Source: DATFWC01 sp963777755
GTDB lineage: Bacteria; Pseudomonadota; Alphaproteobacteria; Rhizobiales; Xanthobacteraceae
Direction: 5' to 3'
Assembly (NCBI GenBank): GCA_963777755.1
Contig: CAVZSC010000030.1
Location: 558,001-622,000, forward strand
Length of the DNA stretch: 64,000 bases
Below, in pieces: positions 26,201 through 33,815 of this stretch (its first letter is position 1; every line of letters starts with the position of its first letter). The notes under the pieces are model-generated. The model saw only the letters and a list, made by a program, of their open reading frames with translations. It searched no databases and was not told the DNA's origin. The position numbers and the translations under genes are program-made.

Positions 26201-26414
26201 TGATCGAGTACTGGCTGTAGGTCGAGACGCGTTGCTCCATCTCGGTCGTGGTGAGGCCCGTGTACTGCCAGATCACGGTCACCACCGGGATCCGAATCTC
26301 CGGAAAGATGTCGGTCGGCATCGTCCGGATCGCGCTCACCCCGAGAAACACGATCAGGACGGCGAGCACATAGAACGTGTGCGGAAACCGCAGCGCGAAG
26401 CGGACGATACCCAT
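23226..26414 (-). CDS. RND efflux pump, inner-membrane subunit
   Basis: 1062 residues. N-terminal helix MGIVRFALRFPHTFYVLAVL, porter domain starting MPTDIFPEIRIPVVTVIWQY, proton-relay Asp pair in helix 4 (LALAVGILVDDSTVTIENT), and the matching second half ending in YLFARLRKG. The PEIRIPVV start and the ILVDDSTVTIEN signature place it away from the MdtB-like pump at 9925-13032, in the CzcA/AcrB-like broad group; metal versus drug substrate cannot be told safely. It is complete and co-translated with the adaptor. The upstream secreted protein at 26486-26821 probably belongs to the same operon. Confidence 0.92.
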   Translation of the reverse strand: MGIVRFALRFPHTFYVLAVLIVFLGVSAIRTMPTDIFPEIRIPVVTVIWQYTGLTTTEMEQRVSTYSQYSISANVNGIRNMEAQTLNGLSVQKIYFQPDVNLDLAIAQITSATNAIRALMPPGIQPPIIVQFNASSVPVLQISLTSDNLTEQQLYDYGIYRLRQQLAPIPGITFPTPAGGKYRQIMVDIDPLKLQARGLTPLDVVNAVNAQNLTLPAGQAKIGDTQYTVHTNATPATIDDLNNIPVKFTNGATIFVKDIGQVHDGSAVQQNIVREDGRRSVLLSVIKNGNASTLAVVNGVREALKTARAAAPAGLNITELFDQSVFVTASVQGVLREGAIAAVLTALMILLFLGSWRSTVVVMISIPLAILSSLVVLYFLGETLNTMTLGGLALAVGILVDDSTVTIENTHRLLTEKGMPLPEATLHGSAEIAVPTLVSTLAISCVFTSVIFLEGAAKYLFTPLGLAVVFAMLASYALSRTLTPITIGLLLKSEHHGSERASQSWFGRFHAAFERGFDRLREAYVALLATLLNRWLIVPIAAVVVLALGGTLLTFVGRDFFPAIDGGQIQLHVRAPAGMRIEATERIFQAVEDKIREVVPERELIVDNIGLPARAYNLAFTDGSTVGANDGVILVALKEGHAPTAEYVRKLRQILPAAFPEVTFYFQAADMVTQILNFGLPAQIDVRTVGYDRSTNLRVAKELRQRIAAIPGVADAHLQQEVDGPAFFADIDRARAVQLGLNANTIATNINVSLSSSEQVTPNFWTDPTNGIPYYVAVQTPEHLVSSLNDLGNTPVSTSLPTAGPNAGSPVPGLLSNVAKLKRDSVPTNANQTNIQPVYEVYASVQGRDLGSVSDEIGKIVADLQKQLSPGNSIQVTGQINSMNNAFRNLSIGLVFAAVFVYLLMVVNYQNFGDPFVVILALPATLCGILTMLFVTGTTLNVPSLMGAIMAVGVASANSILLVTFAREQQLAGRTAFDAAIDAGRTRIRPVLMTAAAMIVGMVPMAIGGAGEEQNAALARAVIGGLLFATPTTLLVVPYLFARLRKGNDGKTDHGVFDEAIE

Positions 26415-26485
26415 GATTCAATTCCCGTATCGCCGAAGCTTCGTCGCTCGCGTACGCAGATCCGAGTGCACCGTTCCCGTGAACG

Positions 26486-26821
26486 TTAGCGCACGCGTGC
26501 TCCCGGCACCGCCGGCGCGCTGAGCACGGGAGAACCGCTCACACTGCCGGCCGGACCGGGTGCCAATCGCGTGCCGCCGGGTCCGAACCGCGCGATGTCG
26601 GTGTCGCCGATCGCCGCCGACCCCGGCGCGATCGCTACGCCGCCCGGGCCAATACCGCCCAGGCTGGTGGCGGGAATGTCTGCACCGGGGGCGATTGGCG
26701 CGGTAGCCATGGGCGGAAGCATCGGGGCAGGCGGGGCGATGCCGGTCGTCTGTGCGCCGGCAGCGGTGGCTTGGCCGAGCAACAGGGCAACGGCAACGTA
26801 GGCAATGGGGCGAGATCTCAT
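26486..26821 (-). CDS. Secreted Pro/Gly/Ala-rich protein heading the second RND operon
   Basis: 111 residues from the ATG at 26821. Signal peptide MRSRPIAYVAVALLLGQATAAGA, then a low-complexity chain (TTGIAPPAPMLPPMATAPIA, GGIGPGGVAIAPGSAAIGD, ending SAPAVPGARVR). There is no catalytic motif. The gene ends 71 bases before the RND pump start and reads the same way. It echoes the secreted low-complexity protein in front of the other RND operon (14219-14824), although the two share composition and position more than an alignable sequence. Confidence 0.65.
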   Translation of the reverse strand: MRSRPIAYVAVALLLGQATAAGAQTTGIAPPAPMLPPMATAPIAPGADIPATSLGGIGPGGVAIAPGSAAIGDTDIARFGPGGTRLAPGPAGSVSGSPVLSAPAVPGARVR

Positions 26822-27153
26822 CGGTGGTTCGCCTTTCAGGTTTGCAGGTTTGCGGGCTGACCCGCCAAGACGGCCGGATAACCGAATGCGTTGACGGCCG
26901 TGGGCAGAGTTGTTTCTGGTCGTGCGGAATCTAGGCGGCGGCGCGAAATCGACTTGGCCCGCCTTGCTGCCATTGCCCTGATCTTGCGTCGATCGAGCGA
27001 CACCGATGCACGACGGCGCGCCAGAGCTTTGCGGCAAGAAGCGCCCAAACGCCGCAATGGGGGCAAAGCCGCGGTCGCCCACTCTCCCCATCTCCATCGA
27101 GCGCGCACAGCGAGCGGTGCTCGGTGTGCGGCTTTCAACGCCAGGAGAGGCTC
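26822..27153. other. Divergent intergenic region
   Basis: 332 bases between the divergent starts of two small secreted-protein genes (26821 minus, 27154 plus). It must hold both promoters. I see a short direct repeat, AGGTTTGC twice 8 bp apart near 26839-26854, but no other clear operator, and no credible open frame. Confidence 0.5.
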
Positions 27154-27471
27154 ATGCGCAGGCTGCTTGCTTCGATCGTGGTGTCGCTCGCCTGGATGGC
27201 GCCGGCGCTCGCACAGGACGTGCCGCAGGATCAAGGCACAGCGCCGAAGGCGGACCAGAACGAGGGCGAGGCGCTCAAGGAGGCGGTGCAAACGATCGAG
27301 CGGAACGTGCAGTCGCGCCTCGCCCTGCAGGGATTTACCGACATCCAGATGATTCCGACGTCGTACCTGATCCGTGCCAAGGATCGTGACGGCAACCCGG
27401 TGATACTGGTGCTGCGTCCCGAGTTCGACCGCAGAAATGCGGGCGCCCGGTCAGCAACCCGTGCCGGATGA
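27154..27471 (+). CDS. Small secreted protein, possibly frameshifted near its end
   Basis: 105 residues as read, from the ATG at 27154 with AGGAGAGG upstream. Signal peptide MRRLLASIVVSLAWMAPALA; mature part QDVPQDQGTAPKADQNEGEA, then a compact domain ALKEAVQTIERNVQSRLALQ, GFTDIQMIPTSYLIRAKDRD and GNPVILVLRP. The helix plus ..GFT.I.M.P.SYL..AKD..GNPV pattern resembles small periplasmic domains common in Bradyrhizobium. After VLRP the given frame becomes EFDRRNAGARS and stops, whereas the next frame reads on coherently as SSTAEMRAPGQQPVPDDDDS to a stop at 27533-27535. A one-base insertion near 27421 would explain this. Function unknown. Confidence 0.65.
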   Translation: MRRLLASIVVSLAWMAPALAQDVPQDQGTAPKADQNEGEALKEAVQTIERNVQSRLALQGFTDIQMIPTSYLIRAKDRDGNPVILVLRPEFDRRNAGARSATRAG

Positions 27472-27527
27472 CGACGATTCAGACGCGCCGAACTTTCAGC
27501 CGCTCGCGACGATTCCGAGTTCCCACG

Positions 27528-28976
27528 TCAAGTAGGCCGATCCGACGCCTGCTGCAGCGGCAGGCTGAATTGGAACGTTGCGCCAGGCCCGGCATTGGGC
27601 GACGCCCATAGCCGCCCGCCGTGCGCCTCGATGATCGAGCGGCAGACCGCCAGGCCCATGCCCATGCCGTCGCGCTTGGTGGTGAAGAAGGCGTCGAACA
27701 GCCGCTCGGCTTCGTTCGGACCGAATCCGGTGCCGGAATCCCGAACCGCGACGATGACGTGATCCCCTGCGTTGGGCTCCGTCCGGATCGCCAGCTCGCG
27801 CGGCTGATCGTCCACAGCGTCCATGGACTCGATCGCGTTCATGATCAGATTGATGATCACCTGCTGCAGCTGCACGCGATCGCCCAGGACCGGCGGCAGT
27901 CCGCTGGCAAGCTCCGTCCGCACCACGGCGCGATGGCTGAAAATCTCGCGTCCGACCATGCCGAGCACCTCGCGGACGACCTCGTTCATGTGGAGGCTCG
28001 TCTTTTGCAGCTCGGCCTTCCTGGCGAGCGCGCGCAGCCGCCGGGTCACCTCGCCGGCACGATGACCGTCGCGTATCATGGCTTCGATGGCGCCACGCAC
28101 CTCCTCGAGATCGGGCGGTTGCCGGCCGAGCAAGCGCACGCAGGCATCTCCGTTCGTCACGATGGCGGCAAGCGGCTGGTTCACTTCATGGATGATCGAG
28201 GCCGCGAGCTCCCCGAGCGTCGCCACCCGCGTAGCATGCGCGAGCTCCGCCTGCGCCTTGTGCACCGCCGCCTCGGCGCGCTTGCGCTCGGTGATGTCGT
28301 TGTTGCTCTCCAGGATCGCGACGGGGTTCCCGCGCGGGTCGCGCTGCAGCGACCAGCGGCTCGCCACGGTGAGCTTCCTCCCATCCCGGGTGGCGTGGAT
28401 GAGCTCGCCTTCCCAGCGATCGGTGCGCATGAGCTCGGCGGTGATGTCCTCGAGCGGTACCGGAAAGGTCGTCCGCATGAGCTCGTGCGAGACCTTGCCG
28501 ACGGCCTCGCTCCTGCTCCAGCCGTACAACTGCTCAGCCGCGCTGTTCCAATAGGTGATCACGTCGCGCAGGTCGCGGACGAAAATCGTGTCATGCGTGA
28601 GATCGAGGAGCTGCGCCTGTTCGCTCAGCACGCTGTTGGCCCCTTGGTTCTTCACCACCAGAAGGGTCGTGATGCCGATCGCCGAGAGACTCATCAGGCA
28701 GCGGACGAGGGAATCGACCGGGTTGGCGCCTCCATGCGTCAGCACGTAGCTCAACACGGTCAATACGGCGCACGCCGCCGAGGCGAGGAGGACGCCGCGC
28801 GGCTGCAGGAGACTGCCGGCAATCAGCACCACCACGACGTAGAGCACCGCGACGGCCATTCCAAACGGCGTGACCGTGTCGAACACGAATATCCCGACGG
28901 CCAGGGCGGCAGCCGCGGCCAGCAGAAGGAATGACGTCGCAGAGACAGGGGAACGAGAGACTGATCCCATCGGCAT
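27528..28976 (-). CDS. PAS-domain sensor histidine kinase (FixL-like)
   Basis: 482 residues. About four membrane helices (residues 12-115) precede a PAS domain (residues 120-235: LLDLTHDTIFVRDLRDVITY, AEQLYGWSRSEAVGK, DITERKRAEAAV). The kinase core follows: H-box ELAASIIHEVNQPLAAIVTN with the phospho-His, N-box VIINLIMNAIESM, G1 VRDSGTGFGP, F-box LFDAFFTTKRDGMGMGLAV and G2 SIIEAHGGRLWASPNAGPGA. It belongs to the HPK4/FixL group, which normally phosphorylates FixJ-type regulators such as the product of 18399-19058. No heme-binding PAS signature was identified, so oxygen sensing should not be assumed. A start at 28970 is also possible. Confidence 0.92.
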   Translation of the reverse strand: MPMGSVSRSPVSATSFLLLAAAAALAVGIFVFDTVTPFGMAVAVLYVVVVLIAGSLLQPRGVLLASAACAVLTVLSYVLTHGGANPVDSLVRCLMSLSAIGITTLLVVKNQGANSVLSEQAQLLDLTHDTIFVRDLRDVITYWNSAAEQLYGWSRSEAVGKVSHELMRTTFPVPLEDITAELMRTDRWEGELIHATRDGRKLTVASRWSLQRDPRGNPVAILESNNDITERKRAEAAVHKAQAELAHATRVATLGELAASIIHEVNQPLAAIVTNGDACVRLLGRQPPDLEEVRGAIEAMIRDGHRAGEVTRRLRALARKAELQKTSLHMNEVVREVLGMVGREIFSHRAVVRTELASGLPPVLGDRVQLQQVIINLIMNAIESMDAVDDQPRELAIRTEPNAGDHVIVAVRDSGTGFGPNEAERLFDAFFTTKRDGMGMGLAVCRSIIEAHGGRLWASPNAGPGATFQFSLPLQQASDRPT

Positions 28977-29294
28977 TCCGTCGTACGGGGGGATTTGCCG
29001 CCGTCATGGCGTAACGACGGGCCTGCCAAGCACTACGTTATGTGTCTTATCACACTGACGTGCAATCGGTCGCGCCGCGACGGGGTTGGCGGCCGGTTTC
29101 GGATCCGCCGCGGCGCTTGATCCCGATTGCTCGAACTTGCTCGCGATTGCTGCCTCGCATCAGCGACCGTGACGGCTCCGTAACCTGATCACACGTTCTC
29201 ACCGAAGGCTCACGATCTGTTGCATGGCACAACAAAGAGGTGCGCCGCACATGAGTACTGCAAGGTGGGCGGTTGAACCGAATTGGAGACCAAG
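28977..29294. other. Divergent intergenic region
   Basis: 318 bases between the kinase start (28976, minus) and a secreted-protein start (29295, plus). No credible gene is seen. The stretch is not notably AT-rich and I find no clear paired operator; both promoters should lie here. Confidence 0.5.
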
Positions 29295-29609
29295 ATGAAC
29301 AAGACATTCCTTGCAGCAGCGGCCCTCGTGGTCGCGCTCGCTTCGCCCGCGCTGGCCCAGTCTTACGATTCCAGCATCGGCTCCGGCAATCTGGACAGTG
29401 CGCCGTACGCGAGCAACCGGCACAACCCGATCCATAGCGATGAAGCCTTCCCGCTCCATCACCGCACGGCCCGTCGCGCCGCGCCGTCCGAGGCGTATGC
29501 GCAGAGCCCCGACGAAGGGTTCCTCGGCGCTTCGCCGTTCGCCAGCGGATATCGGTGGCCCTATGTCCAATACGACGCGCAAGGCAACATGGTCGGCCCG
29601 ACCCGGTGA
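29295..29609 (+). CDS. Small secreted protein of the AQSYDSSIGSGNL family
   Basis: 104 residues from the ATG at 29295, with GGAG 6 bases upstream. Signal peptide MNKTFLAAAALVVALASPALA. The mature chain opens QSYDSSIGSGNLDSAPYASN, the third case of this start in the window, then has His- and Ala-rich polar sequence and ends SGYRWPYVQYDAQGNMVGPT. The YDxxGNMVGP end is reminiscent of small rhizobial exported proteins of unknown role. No cysteines. A stem follows at 29656-29680. Confidence 0.75.
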   Translation: MNKTFLAAAALVVALASPALAQSYDSSIGSGNLDSAPYASNRHNPIHSDEAFPLHHRTARRAAPSEAYAQSPDEGFLGASPFASGYRWPYVQYDAQGNMVGPTR

Positions 29610-29655
29610 CGCCGGGACGGTGGTGAGCGGCCGTTATCGCGCACTCTTTGGCGAA

Positions 29656-29680
29656 GCCCCCGGGCCTGATCCCGGGGGGC
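29656..29680 (+). terminator. Strong GC hairpin, probable terminator
   Basis: GCCCCCGGG (29656-29664) pairs with the CCCGGGGGGC stretch at 29671-29680 (one extra G). It lies 47 bases after the secreted-protein stop. There is no T-run after it, so termination may be partial. Confidence 0.5.
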
Positions 29681-29728
29681 CTCGCATTCCAGGCGGATCC
29701 TGCGACGTTCCTCAAAGAGGAGGTCCCG

Positions 29729-30136
29729 ATGAGCAACGACGTTGATCCGGACGATCGGCCGGTGTCGAGCGATCTCCACCCGCTGGTGTACACGTTGATT
29801 GCCGCTCTTGCGCTGTGGTTCGTCGGGTCCGTCTGGAGCTTCGCCGGCGCGGGAGACACGGATTATCTGCTCGTCGTCGTCAGCGGATTCATCTTCGTCG
29901 CTGTGGCGCTCCCCTTCGTCCTTTGGCGGGTTGGACGGAGGGCGCAGGATCCCGACGACGACGCGAAAAGGCAGCCGTCATTTCGCGACTGGGCATCCAC
30001 CGAATTCGACACCTGGCAGGATCGGCTGCCAGGCGCGAACGCGTCGATCGAGATCCTCTTGCCGATCGCCGCCATCGCGTTCGGCATGACGGCATTCGGA
30101 ATCGTCCTGCACTTCACCGCCCATGGCGCCGTGTAA
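29729..30136 (+). CDS. Small membrane protein, unknown function
   Basis: 135 residues from the ATG at 29729, with AGAGGAGG about 6 bases upstream. Three membrane helices are likely: LVYTLIAALALWFVGSVWSF, LLVVVSGFIFVAVALPFVLW and ASIEILLPIAAIAFGMTAFG. Between helices 2 and 3 lies a charged cytoplasmic loop (RRAQDPDDDAKRQPSFRDWA). It ends shortly before a DUF1614 gene read in the same direction. I do not recognise the family. Confidence 0.7.
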   Translation: MSNDVDPDDRPVSSDLHPLVYTLIAALALWFVGSVWSFAGAGDTDYLLVVVSGFIFVAVALPFVLWRVGRRAQDPDDDAKRQPSFRDWASTEFDTWQDRLPGANASIEILLPIAAIAFGMTAFGIVLHFTAHGAV

Positions 30137-30150
30137 GACCGACCCCACCG

Positions 30151-30924
30151 ATGCATGCCATGAGCCAGATCCACTACCTGCCGCTGAGCCCCGCCTTCTT
30201 CTCCCTTCTGGTCGGGCTTTTCGTGCTCGTGGTCTGCCTGATCCAGGTTGGCGTGCTGCATTATGCCTACACGCGGCTGGGCATCAGCTCGCGCGTCGCC
30301 CTGTTCCTGCTGTGCGCCTCATTGATCGGCAGCTACCTCAACATTCCAGTCGCCGCATTGCCCGAGCAGCAGGTTCTGTCCGGCCAGGAGATCGATTTCT
30401 TCGACATGCGCTATGTGGTGCCGGTGGTGGTCGACTGGCCGGGCACCGTCATTGCGGTCAATGTCGGGGGCGCGCTCATCCCCGGCCTGATGTCCCTGTA
30501 CCTGCTGGCCCGCAACGGGCTGTGGGGTCTCGGCCTCATCGCAACGGCCTGCGTCGCGGCCGTGTGCCACATTCTGGCTCACCCCGTGCCCGGACTCGGC
30601 ATTGCCCTGCCCACTTTCGTTCCGGCCATCGCGACGGCGATCGTGGCCTGGGTGCTGTCGCGCGAGCATGCGGCGCCGCTCGCCTATGTGGGGGGCAGCC
30701 TGGGCACGCTGATCGGCGCCGATCTGCTCAATCTCGACAAGATCCAGGGGCTCGGCGCACCGGTCGCCTCGATCGGCGGCGCCGGAACCTTCGACGGCAT
30801 CTTCCTGACCGGCATCCTGGCAGTGCTGATCGCAGCCCTGTCCTCGCGCCCTGCCCGGGCCCCTGCCGGCCTGGCGCAAACAAGCGGCACCGTTTCGCCG
30901 CACGGAGATGGTGGAGCGCGATGA
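30151..30924 (+). CDS. DUF1614-family membrane protein
   Basis: 257 residues; ATG 30151 and ATG 30160 are both possible starts. Seven or so membrane helices are seen. The family pattern includes ALFLLCASLIGSYLNIPV after the second helix, VNVGGALIPGLMSLYLL, and the late GGSLGTLIGADLLNLDKI with AGTFDGIFLTGILAVLIAAL. Members occur in archaea and bacteria; their function is unknown. The stop overlaps the start of the next gene (ATGA). Confidence 0.85.
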   Translation: MHAMSQIHYLPLSPAFFSLLVGLFVLVVCLIQVGVLHYAYTRLGISSRVALFLLCASLIGSYLNIPVAALPEQQVLSGQEIDFFDMRYVVPVVVDWPGTVIAVNVGGALIPGLMSLYLLARNGLWGLGLIATACVAAVCHILAHPVPGLGIALPTFVPAIATAIVAWVLSREHAAPLAYVGGSLGTLIGADLLNLDKIQGLGAPVASIGGAGTFDGIFLTGILAVLIAALSSRPARAPAGLAQTSGTVSPHGDGGAR

Positions 30925-31718
30925 AGACAATCGATCTGAGCGGCAAGACTGCGATCGTGACCGGCTCGACCTCGGGCATCGGCTTCGCCATCGCGAAAGG
31001 GTTGGCCGAGGCCGGCGCCGCGGTCGTCATCAACGGGAGAACCGCACCCAAGGTGGAGGAGGCGAGGCAGCGCGTGACCGGGCTCGTGCCGCATGCGCGC
31101 GTACAGGGAGTTGCCGCCGATCTGGCGACGGCGGACGGCGTCGCCGCCTTCGTGGCGCAGGCGCCCGACGCCGACATCGTGGTGAACAATCTCGGGATCT
31201 TCGAGCCCAAACGGTTTGCCGACATCCCGGATGAAGACTGGCAGCGGTTCTTCGACACCAACGTTATGAGCGGCGTGCGCATGTCGCGTCACTACCTGCC
31301 CGCGATGGTGAAACGCGGCTGGGGCCGGATTGTCTTTATTTCCAGCGAATCGGGCCTCAACATCCCGACCGAGATGGTCCACTACGGCATGACCAAGACG
31401 GCGCAGCTCGCCATTTCGCGCGGACTGGCCGAAACGGTCGCCGGCACCGGCGTGACGGTGAATGCCGTGCTGCCGGGCCCGACCCGGTCCGAGGGCGTCG
31501 TGGATTTCTTCGCCAAGCTCGCCCAGGAGCAGGGCCTGTCGGAACCGGAGATGGAAAGGCAGTTCATCGCCCAGAACCGTCCAACCTCGCTGATCAAGCG
31601 CCTGGCGACGCCCGACGAGGTGGCGAACATGGTCGTCTACGTCTGCTCGTCGCTCGCCTCCGCCACCACCGGGGCGGCGCTGCGCGTCGATGGCGGCGTC
31701 GTACGCTCGGTCGCGTGA
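30921..31718 (+). CDS. Short-chain dehydrogenase/reductase (SDR)
   Basis: 265 residues, the classical SDR length. Cofactor-binding Gly motif TGSTSGIGFAIA near residue 13, the NNLG structural motif, and the active site with Ser in IVFISSESG and Tyr-Lys in YGMTKTAQLAISRGLAE. LPGPTRSEG and DGGVVRS near the end are typical of the 3-oxoacyl-ACP-reductase-like group. The residue after the second strand is Arg (INGRT), which suggests NADP(H). The substrate is unknown. Its start overlaps the DUF1614 gene, so the two are co-expressed. Confidence 0.92.
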   Translation: MKTIDLSGKTAIVTGSTSGIGFAIAKGLAEAGAAVVINGRTAPKVEEARQRVTGLVPHARVQGVAADLATADGVAAFVAQAPDADIVVNNLGIFEPKRFADIPDEDWQRFFDTNVMSGVRMSRHYLPAMVKRGWGRIVFISSESGLNIPTEMVHYGMTKTAQLAISRGLAETVAGTGVTVNAVLPGPTRSEGVVDFFAKLAQEQGLSEPEMERQFIAQNRPTSLIKRLATPDEVANMVVYVCSSLASATTGAALRVDGGVVRSVA

Positions 31719-31863
31719 GGCCACCGCCGCGCGCCGGGCACTCTTTGAGCCGGGCGAACGGTCTGTTCGAGTTTGCAGGGATTACCCCACAGGCAGGAAG
31801 GCGCCACCTTCAAGCCGGGCAGCCGCCGCGGTCTGCCCGTGAAATGACCGAGGGTGGACCGCC

Positions 31864-32910
31864 ATGTCGCCAAGCTTGCCAGCCCCCGCATCGGAATCAC
31901 GCGGATTCTTGGCCCGCGGCCCGGGATCGCCGGCATCGGCGCTCGTGGCTGCACCAAATTTTCACGTCCTGCCGTTCCGGCGGCGCGACGATACGATCCA
32001 TCGGCACGGCTCGGACAACGACCGCAGGGGGGTCGTCGGCGTCGCGCCGGCGCTCGAGATCTCGCCGCGCGAGATCGCGAGCCGGCGCCACCGGAGCTGG
32101 GACGCGATGGCGGGTGAGATCGTCCAGGCGACACGCCGCGAGCGCATCGACATCCGTTTTCGCGCACCGACCCACCTGCTCGTCGTGGTCGAGCAGGGCG
32201 TCCGCGTCGCCGGCGAGACCTCGGTCGAGGGACTGCCGCGTTCGACCCTGCGGGATCTCGCCCGGAAGCTCACCTTCGTGCCGGCGGGCCTCGCCTATCA
32301 CGAGTGGATGGAGCCGTCCCTGCTCCCGCGGATCACCTATTTCTATCTCGATCCGGCGATATTGCAGCTCGCGCTCGATGTCGATTGCGAGCCGGCCTTG
32401 CGCACGCCGCGTCTGTTCTTCGAGGACACGGCGCTGTGGGAGACGGCGCTCAAGCTGCGGCGACTGATGGAGGCTCCCGGCGGCAGCCGGCTGCACTTCG
32501 AGGCGCTCGGCGTGATCCTGGCGCACGAGCTGGCGCGTCCGCACCGCGCACTGCGCCATGCCGAGCCGCGCGCCCGCGGCGGGCTCGCCGCCTGGCAGCA
32601 GCGCACCCTGACCGAGTACATCGAGTCGAACCTGGGCGAGCAGATTCCGCTGGCGAAGCTCGCCGAGCTGGTGCGATTGAGCCCGTACCATTTCTGCCGC
32701 GCCTTCAAGCAGTCGTTCGGCGTGCCCCCCCATCGTTATCATAGCGGCCGCCGCATCGAGCGCGCCAAGGCGCTGCTGGCGAAGCCCGACTACTCGGTGA
32801 CCGAAATCGGCATGGCGGTCGGCTTCAGCGAGACCAGCTCGTTCACCGCCGCTTTCCGCAAGGCGACCGGCCTCACGCCGACCGCCTACCATCGAAGCCT
32901 TGGCCAATAG
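31864..32910 (+). CDS. AraC-family transcriptional regulator
   Basis: 348 residues. The first 240 form an unrecognised sensing region starting with about 35 low-complexity residues. The C-terminal 100 residues hold two helix-turn-helix units: IPLAKLAELVRLSPYHFCRA with FKQSFGVPPHRYH, then YSVTEIGMAVGFSETSSFTA with FRKATGLTPTAYHRS. The gene lies 145 bp after the SDR gene in the same direction and may regulate it. No inducer can be named. Confidence 0.9.
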   Translation: MSPSLPAPASESRGFLARGPGSPASALVAAPNFHVLPFRRRDDTIHRHGSDNDRRGVVGVAPALEISPREIASRRHRSWDAMAGEIVQATRRERIDIRFRAPTHLLVVVEQGVRVAGETSVEGLPRSTLRDLARKLTFVPAGLAYHEWMEPSLLPRITYFYLDPAILQLALDVDCEPALRTPRLFFEDTALWETALKLRRLMEAPGGSRLHFEALGVILAHELARPHRALRHAEPRARGGLAAWQQRTLTEYIESNLGEQIPLAKLAELVRLSPYHFCRAFKQSFGVPPHRYHSGRRIERAKALLAKPDYSVTEIGMAVGFSETSSFTAAFRKATGLTPTAYHRSLGQ

Positions 32911-32950
32911 GTGGGCCTGATCTCGGTGCGGTCTGGCGCAGTGTCGGCGG

Positions 32951-33631
32951 TTACGCCCGACGGCCGGTCTCGACGACGCTATCGACCAATCGCACCAGCA
33001 GCTCGCCGCCCGCCGTCAACACCGGCCCGGCTTCGGGATCGTCGTCCAAGACGTCGTAGCTCCCTTCGCCGAAATAGAGCCCATCGGACACCAGGAAACT
33101 CAAGCGTATCAGATCGCCGGATGGCGGCGGGCGCCGCGGCTCGTCCGACGGGCCGTGCCGGTCGACGGCACGCTGCGAAGCCCGCATCAGCGCGTTCGCC
33201 TTCCAGACGACTCCGGCCGGTGCGAACTCGAATATCGCCGGATGTCCGGTCTGGTTGATGTAGCGAACCCGCCCGTCGGCGAACGCAGCCAGCGTGTCGA
33301 GGCCGCCGCGCTGCGGAAACTCGATGATGGTCCCGAGCAGTTGCTTGGCCGGAGTCGGCAGCCCCATGGCACGGAGGCGGTTGAACGCCAGCATGCGCAC
33401 CCGGCTTTCGATGTCCGGATCGACGGCGATCATCTCCAAGGCCTCGTGCGTCGCCGCACCTGACAAGACCGTGGCGAGCGCGCTTTCGTCCTGCTCGCCA
33501 TTCCGGAACAGGTCCGGGTTGTCGCAGAAGAGAAGGTTGTAGAGAAAATCGGCAGTCTTGTCCCCGTAGGGACGATAGAACGGGGCTGATGGGCCGTGCC
33601 TGTTTCCCCGGCCAAAGAGCTTTCCGAGCAT
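32951..33631 (-). CDS. Conserved protein of unknown function
   Basis: 226 residues, soluble, no signal peptide and no membrane helix. It starts MLGKLFGRGNRHGPSAPFYR and has well-formed alpha/beta sequence (KTADFLYNLLFCDNPDLFRN, ESRVRMLAFNRLRAMGLP, KQLLGTIIEFPQRGGLDTLA, YINQTGHPAIFEFAP). The end LVRLVDSVVETGRRA is typical of a closed helix. I do not recognise a family or catalytic motif. Similar proteins appear, from memory, as hypothetical proteins in Bradyrhizobium-like genomes. It converges on the AraC gene with 40 bp between the stops. Confidence 0.75.
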   Translation of the reverse strand: MLGKLFGRGNRHGPSAPFYRPYGDKTADFLYNLLFCDNPDLFRNGEQDESALATVLSGAATHEALEMIAVDPDIESRVRMLAFNRLRAMGLPTPAKQLLGTIIEFPQRGGLDTLAAFADGRVRYINQTGHPAIFEFAPAGVVWKANALMRASQRAVDRHGPSDEPRRPPPSGDLIRLSFLVSDGLYFGEGSYDVLDDDPEAGPVLTAGGELLVRLVDSVVETGRRA

Positions 33632-33815
33632 TGGGACCTCGCGCCGGCCTCATCGGCCTGCATCGAGGCCTCCATCCGACCGGTTAGTCGGTGTGGCGGC
33701 TCTCAGCGTTCAAGATGGGCTTCAGGCCTGCCGGTGTGGCGAACGGTGGCGAAATATCCGAGGACTCCGCTGCAAGAAAATCGCCCTGTCGCGCTCACCC
33801 TCCGGCGACACGCCC

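Noticed and set aside
22911..26489. A 1192-residue plus-strand frame opposite the second RND operon
   Set aside because: It is antisense to a clear RND pump and adaptor, and its composition is Arg/Asp/His-rich with no family motif, as expected for a shadow in GC-rich DNA.
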